Source: Gammaproteobacteria bacterium
Lineage (GTDB): Bacteria > Pseudomonadota > Gammaproteobacteria > UBA6429 > Thiohalophilaceae
Direction of reading: 5' to 3'
NCBI GenBank assembly: GCA_024641475.1
Contig: JAHECZ010000004.1
Coordinates: 36,019-100,018, forward strand
DNA: 64,000 nucleotides
Below are positions 1 through 10,097 of this stretch, in pieces. The position numbers and the translations under genes are program-made. Numbering within the stretch: position 1 is the first letter of the stretch; each line of letters starts with the position of its first letter. The notes beneath the pieces were generated by a model. The model had not been told where the DNA came from. It ran no database searches and saw nothing but the letters and a program-made list of their open reading frames with translations.

Positions 1-39
1 ATCCTGACCGGTCACGATCATTACTGAATATTATTTGGT

Positions 40-330
<291 letters not shown>

Positions 331-338
331 TTACAAGT

Positions 339-842
<504 letters not shown>

Positions 843-1439
843 TTAATTTGCCAGACGTACAGCAAGGTAATAATGCACCTGACCCGCACGTTTATCGCGC
901 AACACTTGCCAATTGGCAGGTAGCTGCTTGAGATTATCGGGATTGGCGGTTTCCAGATAGATCCGTGCGTTGACTGGCAACAAGCCGCGCTGTTCCAGCA
1001 ATTGACACACGGGGACTAATAATTGACTCTCATAGGGCGGATCGACAAACGCGATATCGAAGTGCTCATTGGTATGTTGCAGAAATTCCAATGCATTTGA
1101 TTGTACCACCTGCGCATCCTGGGCTTTAAGCAGGTGCAACTGCTGACGCAGATTATCCGCTGCTTCATGATCGGTCTCGATAAAAACCGCGCTGCCGGCA
1201 CCACGCGACAAGGCCTCGATGCCTAATGCGCCACTGCCGGCAAACAAATCCAGACACCGCGCGCCATCAATGATAGGGCTTAGCCAGTTAAACAAGGTTT
1301 CGCGCACGCGATCTGGCGTCGGACGCAACTGCGCTCGATCCGGGAAGCTGATCTTGCGGCTACGCCACTGACCGCCAATTACGCGCAGCGATTGTCGGCC
1401 AGCATGGCCGATATCACTTTTTGGGTTCGGTCGCTTCAA
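843..1439 (-). CDS. rsmD: 16S rRNA (guanine966-N2)-methyltransferase
   Basis: Methylates G966 of 16S rRNA in the 30S subunit using S-adenosylmethionine. Seen in 198 aa: an RVIGGQWR start typical of RsmD, the RPTPDRVRETLFNWL stretch, a SAM-binding loop DLFAGSGALGIEALSRGA, and catalytic DPPY in FVDPPYES. The N-terminus overlaps the end of the upstream M16 gene by 26 nt, so the two are translationally close. The adjacency to coaD supports the call. Confidence 0.94.
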   Translation of the reverse strand: MKRPNPKSDIGHAGRQSLRVIGGQWRSRKISFPDRAQLRPTPDRVRETLFNWLSPIIDGARCLDLFAGSGALGIEALSRGAGSAVFIETDHEAADNLRQQLHLLKAQDAQVVQSNALEFLQHTNEHFDIAFVDPPYESQLLVPVCQLLEQRGLLPVNARIYLETANPDNLKQLPANWQVLRDKRAGQVHYYLAVRLAN

Positions 1440-2781
1440 ATTTGCCTACCATGACGGTGACCATATTTTGCGGGGTAACGCGGCGACGGTAGGCATCCAT
1501 GATTTGTTCGCGCGTCACGCTTTCAACTTTTTTATTGAAGGTCTGCAGATAATCCAGTGGCATATTATAAAAGCCGATCATCGCCACCTGTTCGAGAATA
1601 TCCTTGTTGCTATCGATACGTAACGGGAACCCGCCGGTGATATTTTTCTTGGCATGTTGTAATTCCTCAGCAGTTGGGCCTTCAGCGATAAATTTGGTGA
1701 GAATCTCCCGTAGCATTTGCAACGCCTGTTCGGCTTGATCGTTACGGGTTTGTAGCGCCAATAAAAGGGGGCCTTTGCGCTGCATCGGCATGAAGTAACT
1801 ATAGCTGCTGTAGGCAAGACCTTTGCCCTCGCGTATTTGATCCACAATCCGCGAACCAAAGCCACTGCCCCCAAGAATGTGATTACCGACATACAAAGGG
1901 AAATAATCCGCGTCACTACGTGTCATGCCAGGTTGTCCTAGCCACACATGAGTTTGCGTAGAGGGATGTTCTTCTTTGATCAGTTTACTGGCGTGTGCGG
2001 CAGGTACTTCCGGTAACAGCGCTGCGGCTTGACCTGCAGGTAAACCACCGGCAACTTGTTCCGCAAGTGCTTCCGCCCTGGAACGATTCACGTCACCGAC
2101 GATCACCACCAGCGCATTGGCACCGACATAGTAATTTTTATAAAAGTTAATAATATCGTCGCGTTTGAATGCCGTGACACTTTCTTCCGTACCCAGGACA
2201 GGTGTGGCATAGGGATGCTGCTCATAGACCGCGCTGTAGAACGCCAGTTCGGCGAGTTGCTCAGGAGATTCACGCTGATTCTGCAGACCAACTAATGTAC
2301 GTTGCCGTTCGCGCTCGAGTTCCGCTGGCTCAAAGCGTGGCGTCTTGAGTATGGCCGCCATGGTATCCATGGCTACCGTTAACAATGGCTTATCCACCAG
2401 ACTGCGCAGCTGTACCACGGCCATATCGCGATGTGCGCTACTGGAAAACTGCGCACCGACACTGTCAAACCGTTCCAGCACTTGCTCCGTATTCCAGTCA
2501 CCGGCGCCATGATCGAGCAATTCGTTTGTCATGCGTGCCAGACCGGGTTTACCGTCATCGCGTGCGGCACCGGCATTAAATACCACGCGCACATCGACCA
2601 TCGGCAATTGTGTCGCGGCGACATAATAAACCCTGGCACCATTCTTCAATGACCAGGTTTCAATTTGAATACCTTCGCGTGCCTGTTGATCGGTGTGCCG
2701 TGGCATAAAGATAATCACCACAACCGCGATCACTGCTAGCAACAGCACCCCGGCTGCCAGAAAATATTTATTCTTCAACAT
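1414..2781 (-). CDS. M16-family peptidase homologue without the zinc motif
   Basis: 455 aa, secreted or membrane-anchored: residues 1-27 form a hydrophobic N-terminal segment. The fold is that of the insulinase/PqqL (M16) family, but where active members carry HxxEH this protein reads LLDHGAGDW, so no inverted zinc-binding motif is visible. It retains the R/Y-containing C-terminal half (GLAYSSYSYF). In this family a catalytic and a non-catalytic subunit commonly act as a pair. The gene directly upstream on the same strand, 24 nt away, encodes the active-type partner, so a heterodimer is a reasonable inference. Substrate unknown. Confidence 0.88.
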   Translation of the reverse strand: MLKNKYFLAAGVLLLAVIAVVVIIFMPRHTDQQAREGIQIETWSLKNGARVYYVAATQLPMVDVRVVFNAGAARDDGKPGLARMTNELLDHGAGDWNTEQVLERFDSVGAQFSSSAHRDMAVVQLRSLVDKPLLTVAMDTMAAILKTPRFEPAELERERQRTLVGLQNQRESPEQLAELAFYSAVYEQHPYATPVLGTEESVTAFKRDDIINFYKNYYVGANALVVIVGDVNRSRAEALAEQVAGGLPAGQAAALLPEVPAAHASKLIKEEHPSTQTHVWLGQPGMTRSDADYFPLYVGNHILGGSGFGSRIVDQIREGKGLAYSSYSYFMPMQRKGPLLLALQTRNDQAEQALQMLREILTKFIAEGPTAEELQHAKKNITGGFPLRIDSNKDILEQVAMIGFYNMPLDYLQTFNKKVESVTREQIMDAYRRRVTPQNMVTVMVGKFEATEPKK

Positions 2782-2805
2782 ATAAGTCGTAGTCCTTGTT
2801 GTTGA

Positions 2806-4206
2806 TTAGTGATGATGTTCACTGTTAAGTGCACGTGGTCGCGCCCGAATCGTGACCTTCTGCGGATCGAGAATAGCCACCGTGAGTTGATCCTCGTTGA
2901 GGTATTTGCGTGCAACTTGCTGTACCTGTTCGGCGGTAACTGCACGTACACGTGGCAGATACTCGGCGGCTTGTTTATAGCCCAAACCAACGGTTTCATA
3001 AATTCCCAATTCCATGCCCTGGTAAAAACTGGAATCCTTCTGATAGACATCATGCGCAACAACCTGGGCCTTGATGCGATCCAGCTCATCCGGTTTGATC
3101 AATTCATTTTTTAATGCAGTCACCTGTTCGCCGACAGCCTGTCTGACTTCATCGACGGTTTTACCATTGGCGGGAGTGGCGTCGATGAGCAGCATATCAG
3201 CCTGCCACGATCCCATGTTGTACTCCACGTCCGTCGATACCGCGATTTGTTTGTCGCGCACCAGGATGCGATCCAGCCGTGAGGTACGACTGCCACCCAG
3301 TACACCGGCGAGCACTTCCAGCGCGTAAGCTTCCCATTGATCTTCTTTCTTGAGTGTTTTCAACACCGGGGTTTTGTAGCCCATCAAGAGATATGGCACC
3401 TGCGCCGGAGCGCGCACGTGCATTTCGCGTAAACCGATCTGTGGAATCTCCGTACGCGGCTTCACCGCTTGAATCGGTTGTGGCGCGATGGCGCCAAAAT
3501 ATTTTTCCGCCAATGCATACACTTCTTTGGGTTGCACATCACCCACCACCACCAGGGTGGCATTATTGGGCGCATACCAACGCTGATACCACTGCCGCAA
3601 ATCATCAACGCTCATCACATCCAGATCGCTCATCCAGCCAATGATTGGATGTTTGTAGGAACTGTTGCTATACGCCACGGAATTAAATTGTTCGCTGGTC
3701 AACGCACGAGGATTATCCTCGGTGCGCATCCGCCGTTCTTCCTTGACCACTTCGAGTTCTTTCTTGAATTCTTCGGCGGATTTTTCACTGAACTTGGGAT
3801 TGGCCAACATCAGATTGCGCATCCGATCCGCTTCCATCTCGAAGCTCACTGACAAACGGCTCTTCTCCAGCATTTGGAAATACGCGGTGTAGTCGTGGCT
3901 GGTAAATGCATTATCCTGCCCGCCGTTCTCGGAGATAATGCGGTTGAACTGCCCTGGTCCGAAGCGCTCGGTGCCCTTGAACATCATGTGTTCCAGCACA
4001 TGCGAAAGACCGGTAATACCGTCGTGTTCATAGGCACTGCCGACTTTGTACCAAATTTGCGATACCACCACAGGAGCGCGATGATCCTGCTTCACCAGGA
4101 GTTTCAAGCCGTTCTTGAGTTGAAACTCGTCGACACTGTTATCCGCGGCAACCAGGTTTGTCACCGGTGCCAGCATCAGCAATAAACTCATCAATCGCCA
4201 CTGCAT
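2806..4206 (-). CDS. M16-family zinc metallopeptidase
   Basis: 466 aa, probably periplasmic: an N-terminal signal-like segment ends near VAAD at residue 22. Seen: the inverted zinc motif HVLEH in GLSHVLEHMMFKGT, with the distal glutamate region EFKKELEVVKEERR about 75 residues on, as in active M16 proteases. It belongs to the PqqL/YhjJ-like bacterial processing peptidases. The last residues are NSEHHH. It is the first gene of the M16 pair and diverges from ftsY; a 35-nt dyad lies in the shared upstream region. Confidence 0.92.
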   Translation of the reverse strand: MQWRLMSLLLMLAPVTNLVAADNSVDEFQLKNGLKLLVKQDHRAPVVVSQIWYKVGSAYEHDGITGLSHVLEHMMFKGTERFGPGQFNRIISENGGQDNAFTSHDYTAYFQMLEKSRLSVSFEMEADRMRNLMLANPKFSEKSAEEFKKELEVVKEERRMRTEDNPRALTSEQFNSVAYSNSSYKHPIIGWMSDLDVMSVDDLRQWYQRWYAPNNATLVVVGDVQPKEVYALAEKYFGAIAPQPIQAVKPRTEIPQIGLREMHVRAPAQVPYLLMGYKTPVLKTLKKEDQWEAYALEVLAGVLGGSRTSRLDRILVRDKQIAVSTDVEYNMGSWQADMLLIDATPANGKTVDEVRQAVGEQVTALKNELIKPDELDRIKAQVVAHDVYQKDSSFYQGMELGIYETVGLGYKQAAEYLPRVRAVTAEQVQQVARKYLNEDQLTVAILDPQKVTIRARPRALNSEHHH

Positions 4207-4242
4207 TTGTTTTCCTTCTGCGGTTCTGGGTCAAGGGGGTTA

Positions 4243-4277
4243 CATCCTAGCTCATCGCTGTGACCGATGGTAGGATG
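4243..4277. promoter_or_regulatory. dyad symmetry between M16 and ftsY genes
   Basis: Outer arms CATCCTA and TAGGATG are perfect complements, and the inner CATCG and CGATG pair again, giving a 12-bp interrupted dyad in 35 nt. It lies in the 100-nt divergent region, about 30 nt before ftsY. No T-run follows in either direction, so it is not a terminator. It could be an operator or an mRNA hairpin; I cannot tell which. Confidence 0.4.
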
Positions 4278-4306
4278 CGGCATTAACAGACAAATATCGT
4301 GGCAAT

Positions 4307-5248
4307 ATGTTCAACGCAAAAAACTCCCCCGCCCCTGTCAAAGAGGGCGGCCTGCTGGCTCGACTGAAGGCTGGATTAGCCCGCACCCGTGTCGGCCTGA
4401 CCACTATCTTTGCCAGTCAAACCACGCTGGATGAAGCTACCCTGGAAACCATCGAAACCGCGTTACTCCAGGCTGATGCAGGCATTGATGCCACCGAACA
4501 AATTCTCTCGCATCTGCGCGACACAGCAAAACGGCAACCATCCACTGATATTCGTACAATCCTCCAGGCGGAAATGCGCCGCATCCTGACACCGGTGAGT
4601 CAACCATTACAAATCCGTGCTGACGCCAAGCCATTCACGATATTAATGGTGGGTGTCAATGGTGTTGGTAAAACCACCACCATCGGCAAACTTGCCAAAC
4701 AATTCCAGCAAGCAGGCCACCAGGTGATGTTGGCGGCTGGTGACACCTTTCGTGCCGCTGCTGTCGAACAGCTCCAGGTCTGGGGGGAACGCAATGATGT
4801 TACCGTGATTGCGCAACCAACCGGGTCAGACAGCGCGGCGGTGATCTTTGATGCCATGCAAGCAGCGCGTGCGCGTCAAATCGATGTCCTGCTAGCCGAC
4901 ACTGCCGGACGTCTGCATACCAAATCGAATCTGATGGAAGAACTCAAAAAAATAAAACGCAGCATGGCACGACTGGATCCTGCCGCGCCACAGGAAGTAC
5001 TGCTCGTGCTGGATGCCGGTACCGGTCAAAACGCGCTGCAACAAGCAGAACAATTCCATGCCGCTGTCGGCGTCACCGGTATTGTGCTGACCAAACTCGA
5101 TGGCACGGCCAAAGGCGGCATTGTGCTGGCCATAGCACAGAAGTTACGGATACCAATTAGATATATTGGTGTTGGGGAAGGCGTGGATGATCTCCGACCA
5201 TTTGTGGTGGAAGAATACATCCAGGCATTGTTAGGTGAATCGTCTTGA
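4307..5248 (+). CDS. ftsY: signal recognition particle receptor FtsY
   Basis: Membrane-associated SRP GTPase that docks ribosome-SRP complexes for co-translational insertion. 313 aa with a short N-terminal A domain, then the four-helix N domain and the GTPase G domain. Seen: P-loop GVNGVGKTTTIGKLA, DTFRAAA, DTAGR and TKLDGTAKGG. The N-terminus is much shorter than in E. coli (which carries a long acidic region). First gene of ftsY-ftsE-ftsX; ftsE follows after 29 nt. Confidence 0.97.
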   Translation: MFNAKNSPAPVKEGGLLARLKAGLARTRVGLTTIFASQTTLDEATLETIETALLQADAGIDATEQILSHLRDTAKRQPSTDIRTILQAEMRRILTPVSQPLQIRADAKPFTILMVGVNGVGKTTTIGKLAKQFQQAGHQVMLAAGDTFRAAAVEQLQVWGERNDVTVIAQPTGSDSAAVIFDAMQAARARQIDVLLADTAGRLHTKSNLMEELKKIKRSMARLDPAAPQEVLLVLDAGTGQNALQQAEQFHAAVGVTGIVLTKLDGTAKGGIVLAIAQKLRIPIRYIGVGEGVDDLRPFVVEEYIQALLGESS

Positions 5249-5277
5249 TCGACGTAGCGTAGGATATTGTTGCTTTG

Positions 5278-5949
5278 ATGATACAGTTTATTGATGCCTG
5301 CAAACGTTATCCTTCGGGATTTGATGCATTGCAGAATGTCAGCCTCGAGATGCAGGAAGGTGAATTTGCCTTTCTTACCGGTCACTCTGGCGCAGGCAAG
5401 AGTACCCTGTTGAAACTCATTGCCCTGCTGGAACGTACCAGTCGCGGTCAGGTCATCGTCAACGGCCAAAATACCGCAAAAGTCTCACGCCGTCGCATCC
5501 CTTACTATCGGCGCAATATCGGTTTTATATTTCAGGACCACCAGTTGTTATTTGATCGGACGGTCTATGACAACGTGGCCTTGCCGCTGATCATTGCCGG
5601 ACTGGCACATCGTGAGATTGGCCGTCGTGTGCGTGCCGCGCTGGATAAAGTTGGCCTGCTGAGCAAGGAAAAAAACTATCCCATCACTTTATCGGGTGGT
5701 GAACAACAACGCGTGGGTATCGCACGGGCGGTCGTGAATAAACCCCCGCTGATTCTCGCTGATGAACCCACCGGTAATCTGGATCCGGAATTATCGTTCG
5801 AAGTCATGTCGATCTTCGAACAGTTCCGCCAGGTCGGCGTCACGGTGCTGATCGCCAGCCACGATTGGGAGTTGATCCGCCGTTTGGGCCATCGGGTGCT
5901 GACCTTGAAAAACGGTAAATTAATTGCCGATAGCCGGAGCACCGCATGA
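5278..5949 (+). CDS. ftsE: cell-division ABC ATPase FtsE
   Basis: ATPase of the FtsEX complex, which controls peptidoglycan hydrolases at the septum. Seen in about 223 aa: Walker [11 protein letters not shown]-loop [12 protein letters not shown] signature LSGGEQQR, Walker [14 protein letters not shown] and the H-loop SHDW. I start it at the ATG at 5278; a TTG immediately before could also be read. It overlaps ftsX by 4 nt (ATGA), which indicates translational coupling. Confidence 0.96.
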   Translation: MIQFIDACKRYPSGFDALQNVSLEMQEGEFAFLTGHSGAGKSTLLKLIALLERTSRGQVIVNGQNTAKVSRRRIPYYRRNIGFIFQDHQLLFDRTVYDNVALPLIIAGLAHREIGRRVRAALDKVGLLSKEKNYPITLSGGEQQRVGIARAVVNKPPLILADEPTGNLDPELSFEVMSIFEQFRQVGVTVLIASHDWELIRRLGHRVLTLKNGKLIADSRSTA

Positions 5950-6929
5950 CACCACGGGATGACACCATTTTTAAAGATAGTGTGACGCGCGATCAACCGG
6001 GTCTACGTACATCACTCAAAACCTGGTTGCTGCGTCATGCACAGGTTTTTTTCTACAGTCTGGGTCAGTTATGGCGCGCGCCCATGTCGTTACTGATGAT
6101 CGCAGCCGTTATTGGTATCGCACTGGCGCTACCCACAGGGTTACATGTATTACTGAAAAATGCACAGCAACTCAGCGGTGGTCTGGATGGTGCAGCGAAA
6201 ATCTCCGTGTTCCTCACTACGAATGCAAGCGAAGCGCAGGCTCACCACTTACAGTCTCAAATCCAGCAAATGCCGGAAGTCAGTACGATACAATTTATCT
6301 CCCGTGAACAGGCCCTTATTGAGTTCAAACAACAATCCGGGTTTGGCGAGGCACTGACTACCTTGCAGGATAATCCACTCCCGCATGTGCTGGTGATCTC
6401 ACCGCAGCGTACGGTCAGTGAACCGGCCAGTCTGGATCAATTCGCGCAACGGTTGCGGGCCTTACCTCAAGTCGATCTGGTACAACTGGATCGGCAGTGG
6501 GTGAAACGACTGTTTGCCATCATGGCTATCATTGCCAGAGGCATCGATGTATTGGGTGGCATGCTGGCACTGGGTGTGATCCTGGTCGTCGGCAATACCA
6601 TCCGCCTGGCAATCCAGAATCGTCGTGAAGAAATCGTCGTGATCAAACTGATCGGCGGCACCGATGCCTTCATCCGCAGACCGTTTCTCTACACCGGTTT
6701 TTGGTACGGCTTGTTTGGTGGGCTGATTGCGCTCTTATTAATAGGCGGCGCCATGAGCCTGCTGGCGGGACCTGTGCAGCAGCTGGCCGGGCTTTATCAA
6801 ACCCCATTCCAACTTCACACCCTCGATTTGATCACGGTTGGCCAGCTAATGGGGATTAGTATTGGACTTGGCTTGGCTGGTTCCTGGCTGGCAGTCGGAC
6901 GCCATCTGCGTGCCATCGAGCCACGCTAA
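5946..6929 (+). CDS. ftsX: cell-division permease-like protein FtsX
   Basis: Inner-membrane partner of FtsE. 327 aa: a cytoplasmic N-terminal tail, a first membrane helix around residues 47-70, a periplasmic loop containing the FtsX extracellular domain, then three helices in the C-terminal half. The [21 protein letters not shown] stretch between helices is a hallmark of FtsX. Last gene of the ftsYEX operon. Confidence 0.95.
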   Translation: MTPRDDTIFKDSVTRDQPGLRTSLKTWLLRHAQVFFYSLGQLWRAPMSLLMIAAVIGIALALPTGLHVLLKNAQQLSGGLDGAAKISVFLTTNASEAQAHHLQSQIQQMPEVSTIQFISREQALIEFKQQSGFGEALTTLQDNPLPHVLVISPQRTVSEPASLDQFAQRLRALPQVDLVQLDRQWVKRLFAIMAIIARGIDVLGGMLALGVILVVGNTIRLAIQNRREEIVVIKLIGGTDAFIRRPFLYTGFWYGLFGGLIALLLIGGAMSLLAGPVQQLAGLYQTPFQLHTLDLITVGQLMGISIGLGLAGSWLAVGRHLRAIEPR

Positions 6930-7000
6930 GGTTTTTAGCTTTCAGGCCGACTAGAATAGCTATATACCCCTATGACTAGGAATGCTATATCTAGCTGCAC

Positions 7001-8398
7001 ATGAGTGACAAAACCCGAATAATCGTTGTTGATGGCTCGGCCGTATCGCGGGCCATTCTGACCCGTATTCTGCAGGATGAAGTGGCGAATTCCGAGGTCG
7101 AGATGTGCGCGACGGGCGAGGAAGTCCTGGCTTTGCTGCAACAAGGCAAATATGACCTGATTTCCACCGCCTTAATGCTTCCGGATATGGATGGGCTTGA
7201 GCTCAGCCGCAAAGTCCGACAATCTCGCTCACACAGTTACATTCCCATCATCGTGGTCTCAGGTGATGCTGATTCGCGCCTGCTGCGCGAGGGTTTTGAA
7301 GCAGGCGTCACCGACTACTTCGATAAATCCCAGGGATATAAAGTCTTTGGCAGTTTTGTACGTTCTTTCATTCAACGCCACTCTGGATTGATGGGACATA
7401 TCCTGTTTGTGGAAGACAGTGCCACCGCAGCGGCCATGGTGCAAAAGACCCTGGAGCGTCAGGGTCTGAAAGTCACGCATGTCACGGCGGCAGAAGATGC
7501 GCTGGCCTTGATGGATAAGGTACTTGCAGCCCGTGGCTGCCTGACCGATGAATACGACATGGTCATCACCGATTTCTATCTGGTCGGTGAATTAACCGGG
7601 GGCGATTTGCTCTATGCCATTCGCGCCAAGATGCATCTTTCCCAACAGGAAATGCCGGTGTTAGTGCTTACCAGCACCGAAGATCAGCACACCCAGGTTG
7701 AGGCATTTCATGCCGGAGCTAACGATTTTGTTACCAAGCCCATTATTGAAGAAGTATTGATCGCCCGAGTCCGTTCACTGCTGCTGATCAAGCACCAATA
7801 CAATGCCTTGAAAAATCAGGCCGAGGCGATGCGCTGGATTGCTGTCACTGACAGCTTGACGGGCGTCCGCAGTAAACGCTATCTGGTCGATAACGGTGAA
7901 ACTTATATTAACGACCCGAGCCACCAACCGGTTTGGGCAATGTTGATCGATATTGATCACTTCAAACTCATCAATGACACCCTCGGGCATATCACTGGTG
8001 ACCATGTCCTGGCTGAATTAGGCACGACACTCAATGAGACGTTTCCGGATGGCATGGTAGTGCGATTTGGGGGCGAGGAGTTCTGTGTGCTCATGCCCAA
8101 TACTGATACTGAACAGGCGCTGGAACGCGCTGAATTACTGCGCCAGCAAGTCCAGGCATTACGTCCAGCCGATGTGAATATCACCGTAAGTATTGGCCTG
8201 GCGTCGACTATGGACCATCCAGGCGAGACCTTGACACGGTTCCTTGGCCTGGCGGACAAGGCTCTCTATCGATCAAAAGAAAGTGGGCGTAATCGTGTTC
8301 ATCTGTTCTTACCTCAGGGGCCAACCCCCTCGCCGCTGGATAACCCTTCGCTAGAAATGAACACTCCAGAAGAGCTGACACGTCATTCTCGGCTGTAA
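7001..8398 (+). CDS. response regulator: REC-REC-GGDEF diguanylate cyclase
   Basis: 465 aa, soluble. Domain order: receiver 1 (about 1-125), receiver 2 (about 130-265), GGDEF (about 285-450). In receiver 1 the position of the phosphoacceptor Asp in the usual DLxxxDLMLPDMDG pattern is Ala 57 (DLISTALMLPDMDG), so it should not be phosphorylated. Receiver 2 keeps its Asp (MVITDFYL, D191). The cyclase motif is GGEEF at 357-361, an active form, and no RxxD inhibitory site is seen five residues upstream. It probably makes cyclic di-GMP under control of receiver 2. No sensor kinase is adjacent. It lies just before rpoH, 102 nt apart. Confidence 0.93.
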   Translation: MSDKTRIIVVDGSAVSRAILTRILQDEVANSEVEMCATGEEVLALLQQGKYDLISTALMLPDMDGLELSRKVRQSRSHSYIPIIVVSGDADSRLLREGFEAGVTDYFDKSQGYKVFGSFVRSFIQRHSGLMGHILFVEDSATAAAMVQKTLERQGLKVTHVTAAEDALALMDKVLAARGCLTDEYDMVITDFYLVGELTGGDLLYAIRAKMHLSQQEMPVLVLTSTEDQHTQVEAFHAGANDFVTKPIIEEVLIARVRSLLLIKHQYNALKNQAEAMRWIAVTDSLTGVRSKRYLVDNGETYINDPSHQPVWAMLIDIDHFKLINDTLGHITGDHVLAELGTTLNETFPDGMVVRFGGEEFCVLMPNTDTEQALERAELLRQQVQALRPADVNITVSIGLASTMDHPGETLTRFLGLADKALYRSKESGRNRVHLFLPQGPTPSPLDNPSLEMNTPEELTRHSRL

Positions 8399-8442
8399 GT
8401 CTTTGTTTTATGTGTATTAATTAATTTGAACTCTCCTGCCAA

Positions 8443-8469
8443 TTGGCACTCGAAGGTTAGGAGTGCTAA
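8443..8469 (+). promoter_or_regulatory. CIRCE element (HrcA operator) at rpoH
   Basis: TTGGCACTC, nine bases, GAGTGCTAA. The CIRCE consensus is TTAGCACTC-N9-GAGTGCTAA, so 17 of 18 arm bases match with exactly the right spacing. It ends 31 nt before the rpoH start codon and overlaps the predicted promoter. Established knowledge: HrcA represses groE and dnaK operons by binding CIRCE. Inference: HrcA also represses rpoH here. Confidence 0.87.
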
Positions 8470-8472
8470 TAT
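8443..8472 (+). promoter_or_regulatory. predicted sigma-70 promoter of rpoH
   Basis: A -35-like TTGGCA (8443-8448) and a -10-like TAATAT (8467-8472) are separated by 18 bp. The -35 hexamer is the first six bases of the CIRCE left arm, and the -10 begins in its right arm, so a bound repressor would occlude RNA polymerase. Confidence 0.55.
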
Positions 8473-8500
8473 TACAAATACCTGATATAGGGGAGACACC

Positions 8501-9346
8501 ATGACTAAAGCCAAAGCTATCGCCATTCCGGTCCCGACCGGTAGTATCGACGCTTATTTGCAAGCCATACGCAATATCCCGGTGTTAAGTACAGCGGAAG
8601 AACAAGCGCTGGCTATCCGCTTGCGTGATCACGAAGACCTGGATGCTGCCCGTCAATTGGTCATGTCGCACTTACGCTTTGTGGCGCACATTGCCCGCGG
8701 CTATAGCGGCTATGGACTGGCACAAGCCGATTTAATTCAGGAAGGCAATATTGGCCTGATGAAAGCCGTCAAACGCTTCGACCCGACGCAGGGTGTGCGC
8801 CTGGTATCGTTTGCGGTGTACTGGATCCGCGCTGAAATTCATGAATTCATTTTACGTAACTGGCGCATTGTGAAAATCGCCACGACCAAAGCGCAACGTA
8901 AATTATTTTTTAATCTGCGTGGCGCTAAAAAGCATTTAGGCTGGTTCTCGCATGACGAAGTCCAGGCCGTCGCCAAGGATCTGGGTGTTTCAGAAAAAGA
9001 AGTCATGGAAATGGAATCACGCCTGTCGGGTCATGATGTGGCCTTTGATTTACGCAATGACGATGATGACGATGAGATGCCACATCCCGCTGCCTATTTG
9101 CAGGATATGACTCATAACCCCATGCAGCTGACAGAAGAAGCGGAATGGGAAGCACACAACCACGATCGTTTGCAAACGGCATTAACCACACTGGATAGCC
9201 GCAGCAAGGAAATCATTCAGCGTCGTTGGCTGGATGATGACAAGGCTACCTTGCAGGAATTGGCAGATAAATATCAGGTTTCTGCCGAGCGCATTCGCCA
9301 GCTCGAGAATAATGCCATGAAGAAACTACAAAACGTCTTGCAATAA
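8501..9346 (+). CDS. rpoH: heat-shock sigma factor RpoH (sigma-32)
   Basis: Directs RNA polymerase to heat-shock promoters. 281 aa, the family's usual size. Seen: region 2 with [19 protein letters not shown] and [17 protein letters not shown], the RpoH box QRKLFFNLR that separates it from RpoD and RpoS, and a region 4 helix-turn-helix near the C-terminus ([19 protein letters not shown]). A strong Shine-Dalgarno GGGGAG lies 8 nt before the ATG. Upstream is a CIRCE element, which suggests repression by HrcA. A bidirectional terminator follows. Confidence 0.97.
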   Translation: MTKAKAIAIPVPTGSIDAYLQAIRNIPVLSTAEEQALAIRLRDHEDLDAARQLVMSHLRFVAHIARGYSGYGLAQADLIQEGNIGLMKAVKRFDPTQGVRLVSFAVYWIRAEIHEFILRNWRIVKIATTKAQRKLFFNLRGAKKHLGWFSHDEVQAVAKDLGVSEKEVMEMESRLSGHDVAFDLRNDDDDDEMPHPAAYLQDMTHNPMQLTEEAEWEAHNHDRLQTALTTLDSRSKEIIQRRWLDDDKATLQELADKYQVSAERIRQLENNAMKKLQNVLQ

Positions 9347-9367
9347 GGTGTATCCATGTTGTGAATT

Positions 9368-9397
9368 AAAAGGCCCCTGACGGGGCCTTTTATTTTT
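9368..9397. terminator. bidirectional Rho-independent terminator
   Basis: Stem AAAAGGCCCC / GGGGCCTTTT with a TGAC loop, followed by ATTTTT on the plus strand and preceded by an A-rich stretch that becomes T-rich on the minus strand. It separates convergent rpoH and the coiled-coil gene, whose stop codon lies inside it. Confidence 0.9.
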
Positions 9398-10097
9398 CTG
9401 AATTACCTGCAGACGCCTGCCCAGCCGGATCCATATCCGGAATTTCCTCCAAATCTGCCTCGGTAGCTTCTTCCACCAGATTTTCTGATATTTTTTGTTT
9501 GAGCTGAGTCAATTCATTCTCGATATGTTTTAGCCCTTCTTTTTTGGCTCCGCCACCGGCATACATCTGCGTGTACTCTTTCAGCATACTTTCCATCGAC
9601 GTCATCGATTCAGCCAGGTCTTTCTCCAGTTTGGCTTTATCATTTTCCAACTGTTTTATTTGCATGCGCAGATGTGCATTCTGTTTTGGATTGTCGCCGC
9701 GTTCAATTACTTTGGTGGACTCAATTGTGTCCACCAGCTTACGGTAGGTACTGGTAATCTGCTCAACATCGCGCTGCACTCTGGATAAGTTATCCCGTTC
9801 ATGGCCAAGAAAAATTTTTAATACGCGATTATAAATTTGCTTTTCGCAACTCAACATGACATCAACGATTTTTTTGGCGTCATCATGATCCAGCTCATTC
9901 GCCTTTTCCATGGACTCCATCAGCACACCCCTGCGGGATTGCTCATGTTTACGCAAAGCGTCGACAAAAGCACGCGCAGCACGTCGATCTTTTTGTGTGC
10001 GGCGTATCATAACCACCGCCGCTATACTGACGAGCAGTGCCAGGAAGCCACCCACCTCGGAGAAAATTACCAATAAGCCAATCAATGAGTCGCTCAC
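9390..10097 (-). CDS. membrane-anchored coiled-coil protein, unknown function
   Basis: 235 aa that I do not recognise. Seen: one N-terminal membrane helix (about residues 5-30) ending in RRTQKDRR, then a long charged, heptad-rich region with predicted coiled coils (roughly 95-215), and an acidic C-terminal tail rich in E and D. The stop codon sits in the terminator shared with rpoH. Its start overlaps the stop of the VWA gene by 4 nt, so the two are translationally coupled and probably work together at the inner membrane. Confidence 0.8.
   Translation of the reverse strand: MSDSLIGLLVIFSEVGGFLALLVSIAAVVMIRRTQKDRRAARAFVDALRKHEQSRRGVLMESMEKANELDHDDAKKIVDVMLSCEKQIYNRVLKIFLGHERDNLSRVQRDVEQITSTYRKLVDTIESTKVIERGDNPKQNAHLRMQIKQLENDKAKLEKDLAESMTSMESMLKEYTQMYAGGGAKKEGLKHIENELTQLKQKISENLVEEATEADLEEIPDMDPAGQASAGNSEK

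Noticed and set aside
3469-3852. Plus-strand frame of 127 codons opposite the M16 gene
   Set aside because: Shadow of a well-supported gene, with no family signature and no ribosome binding site.
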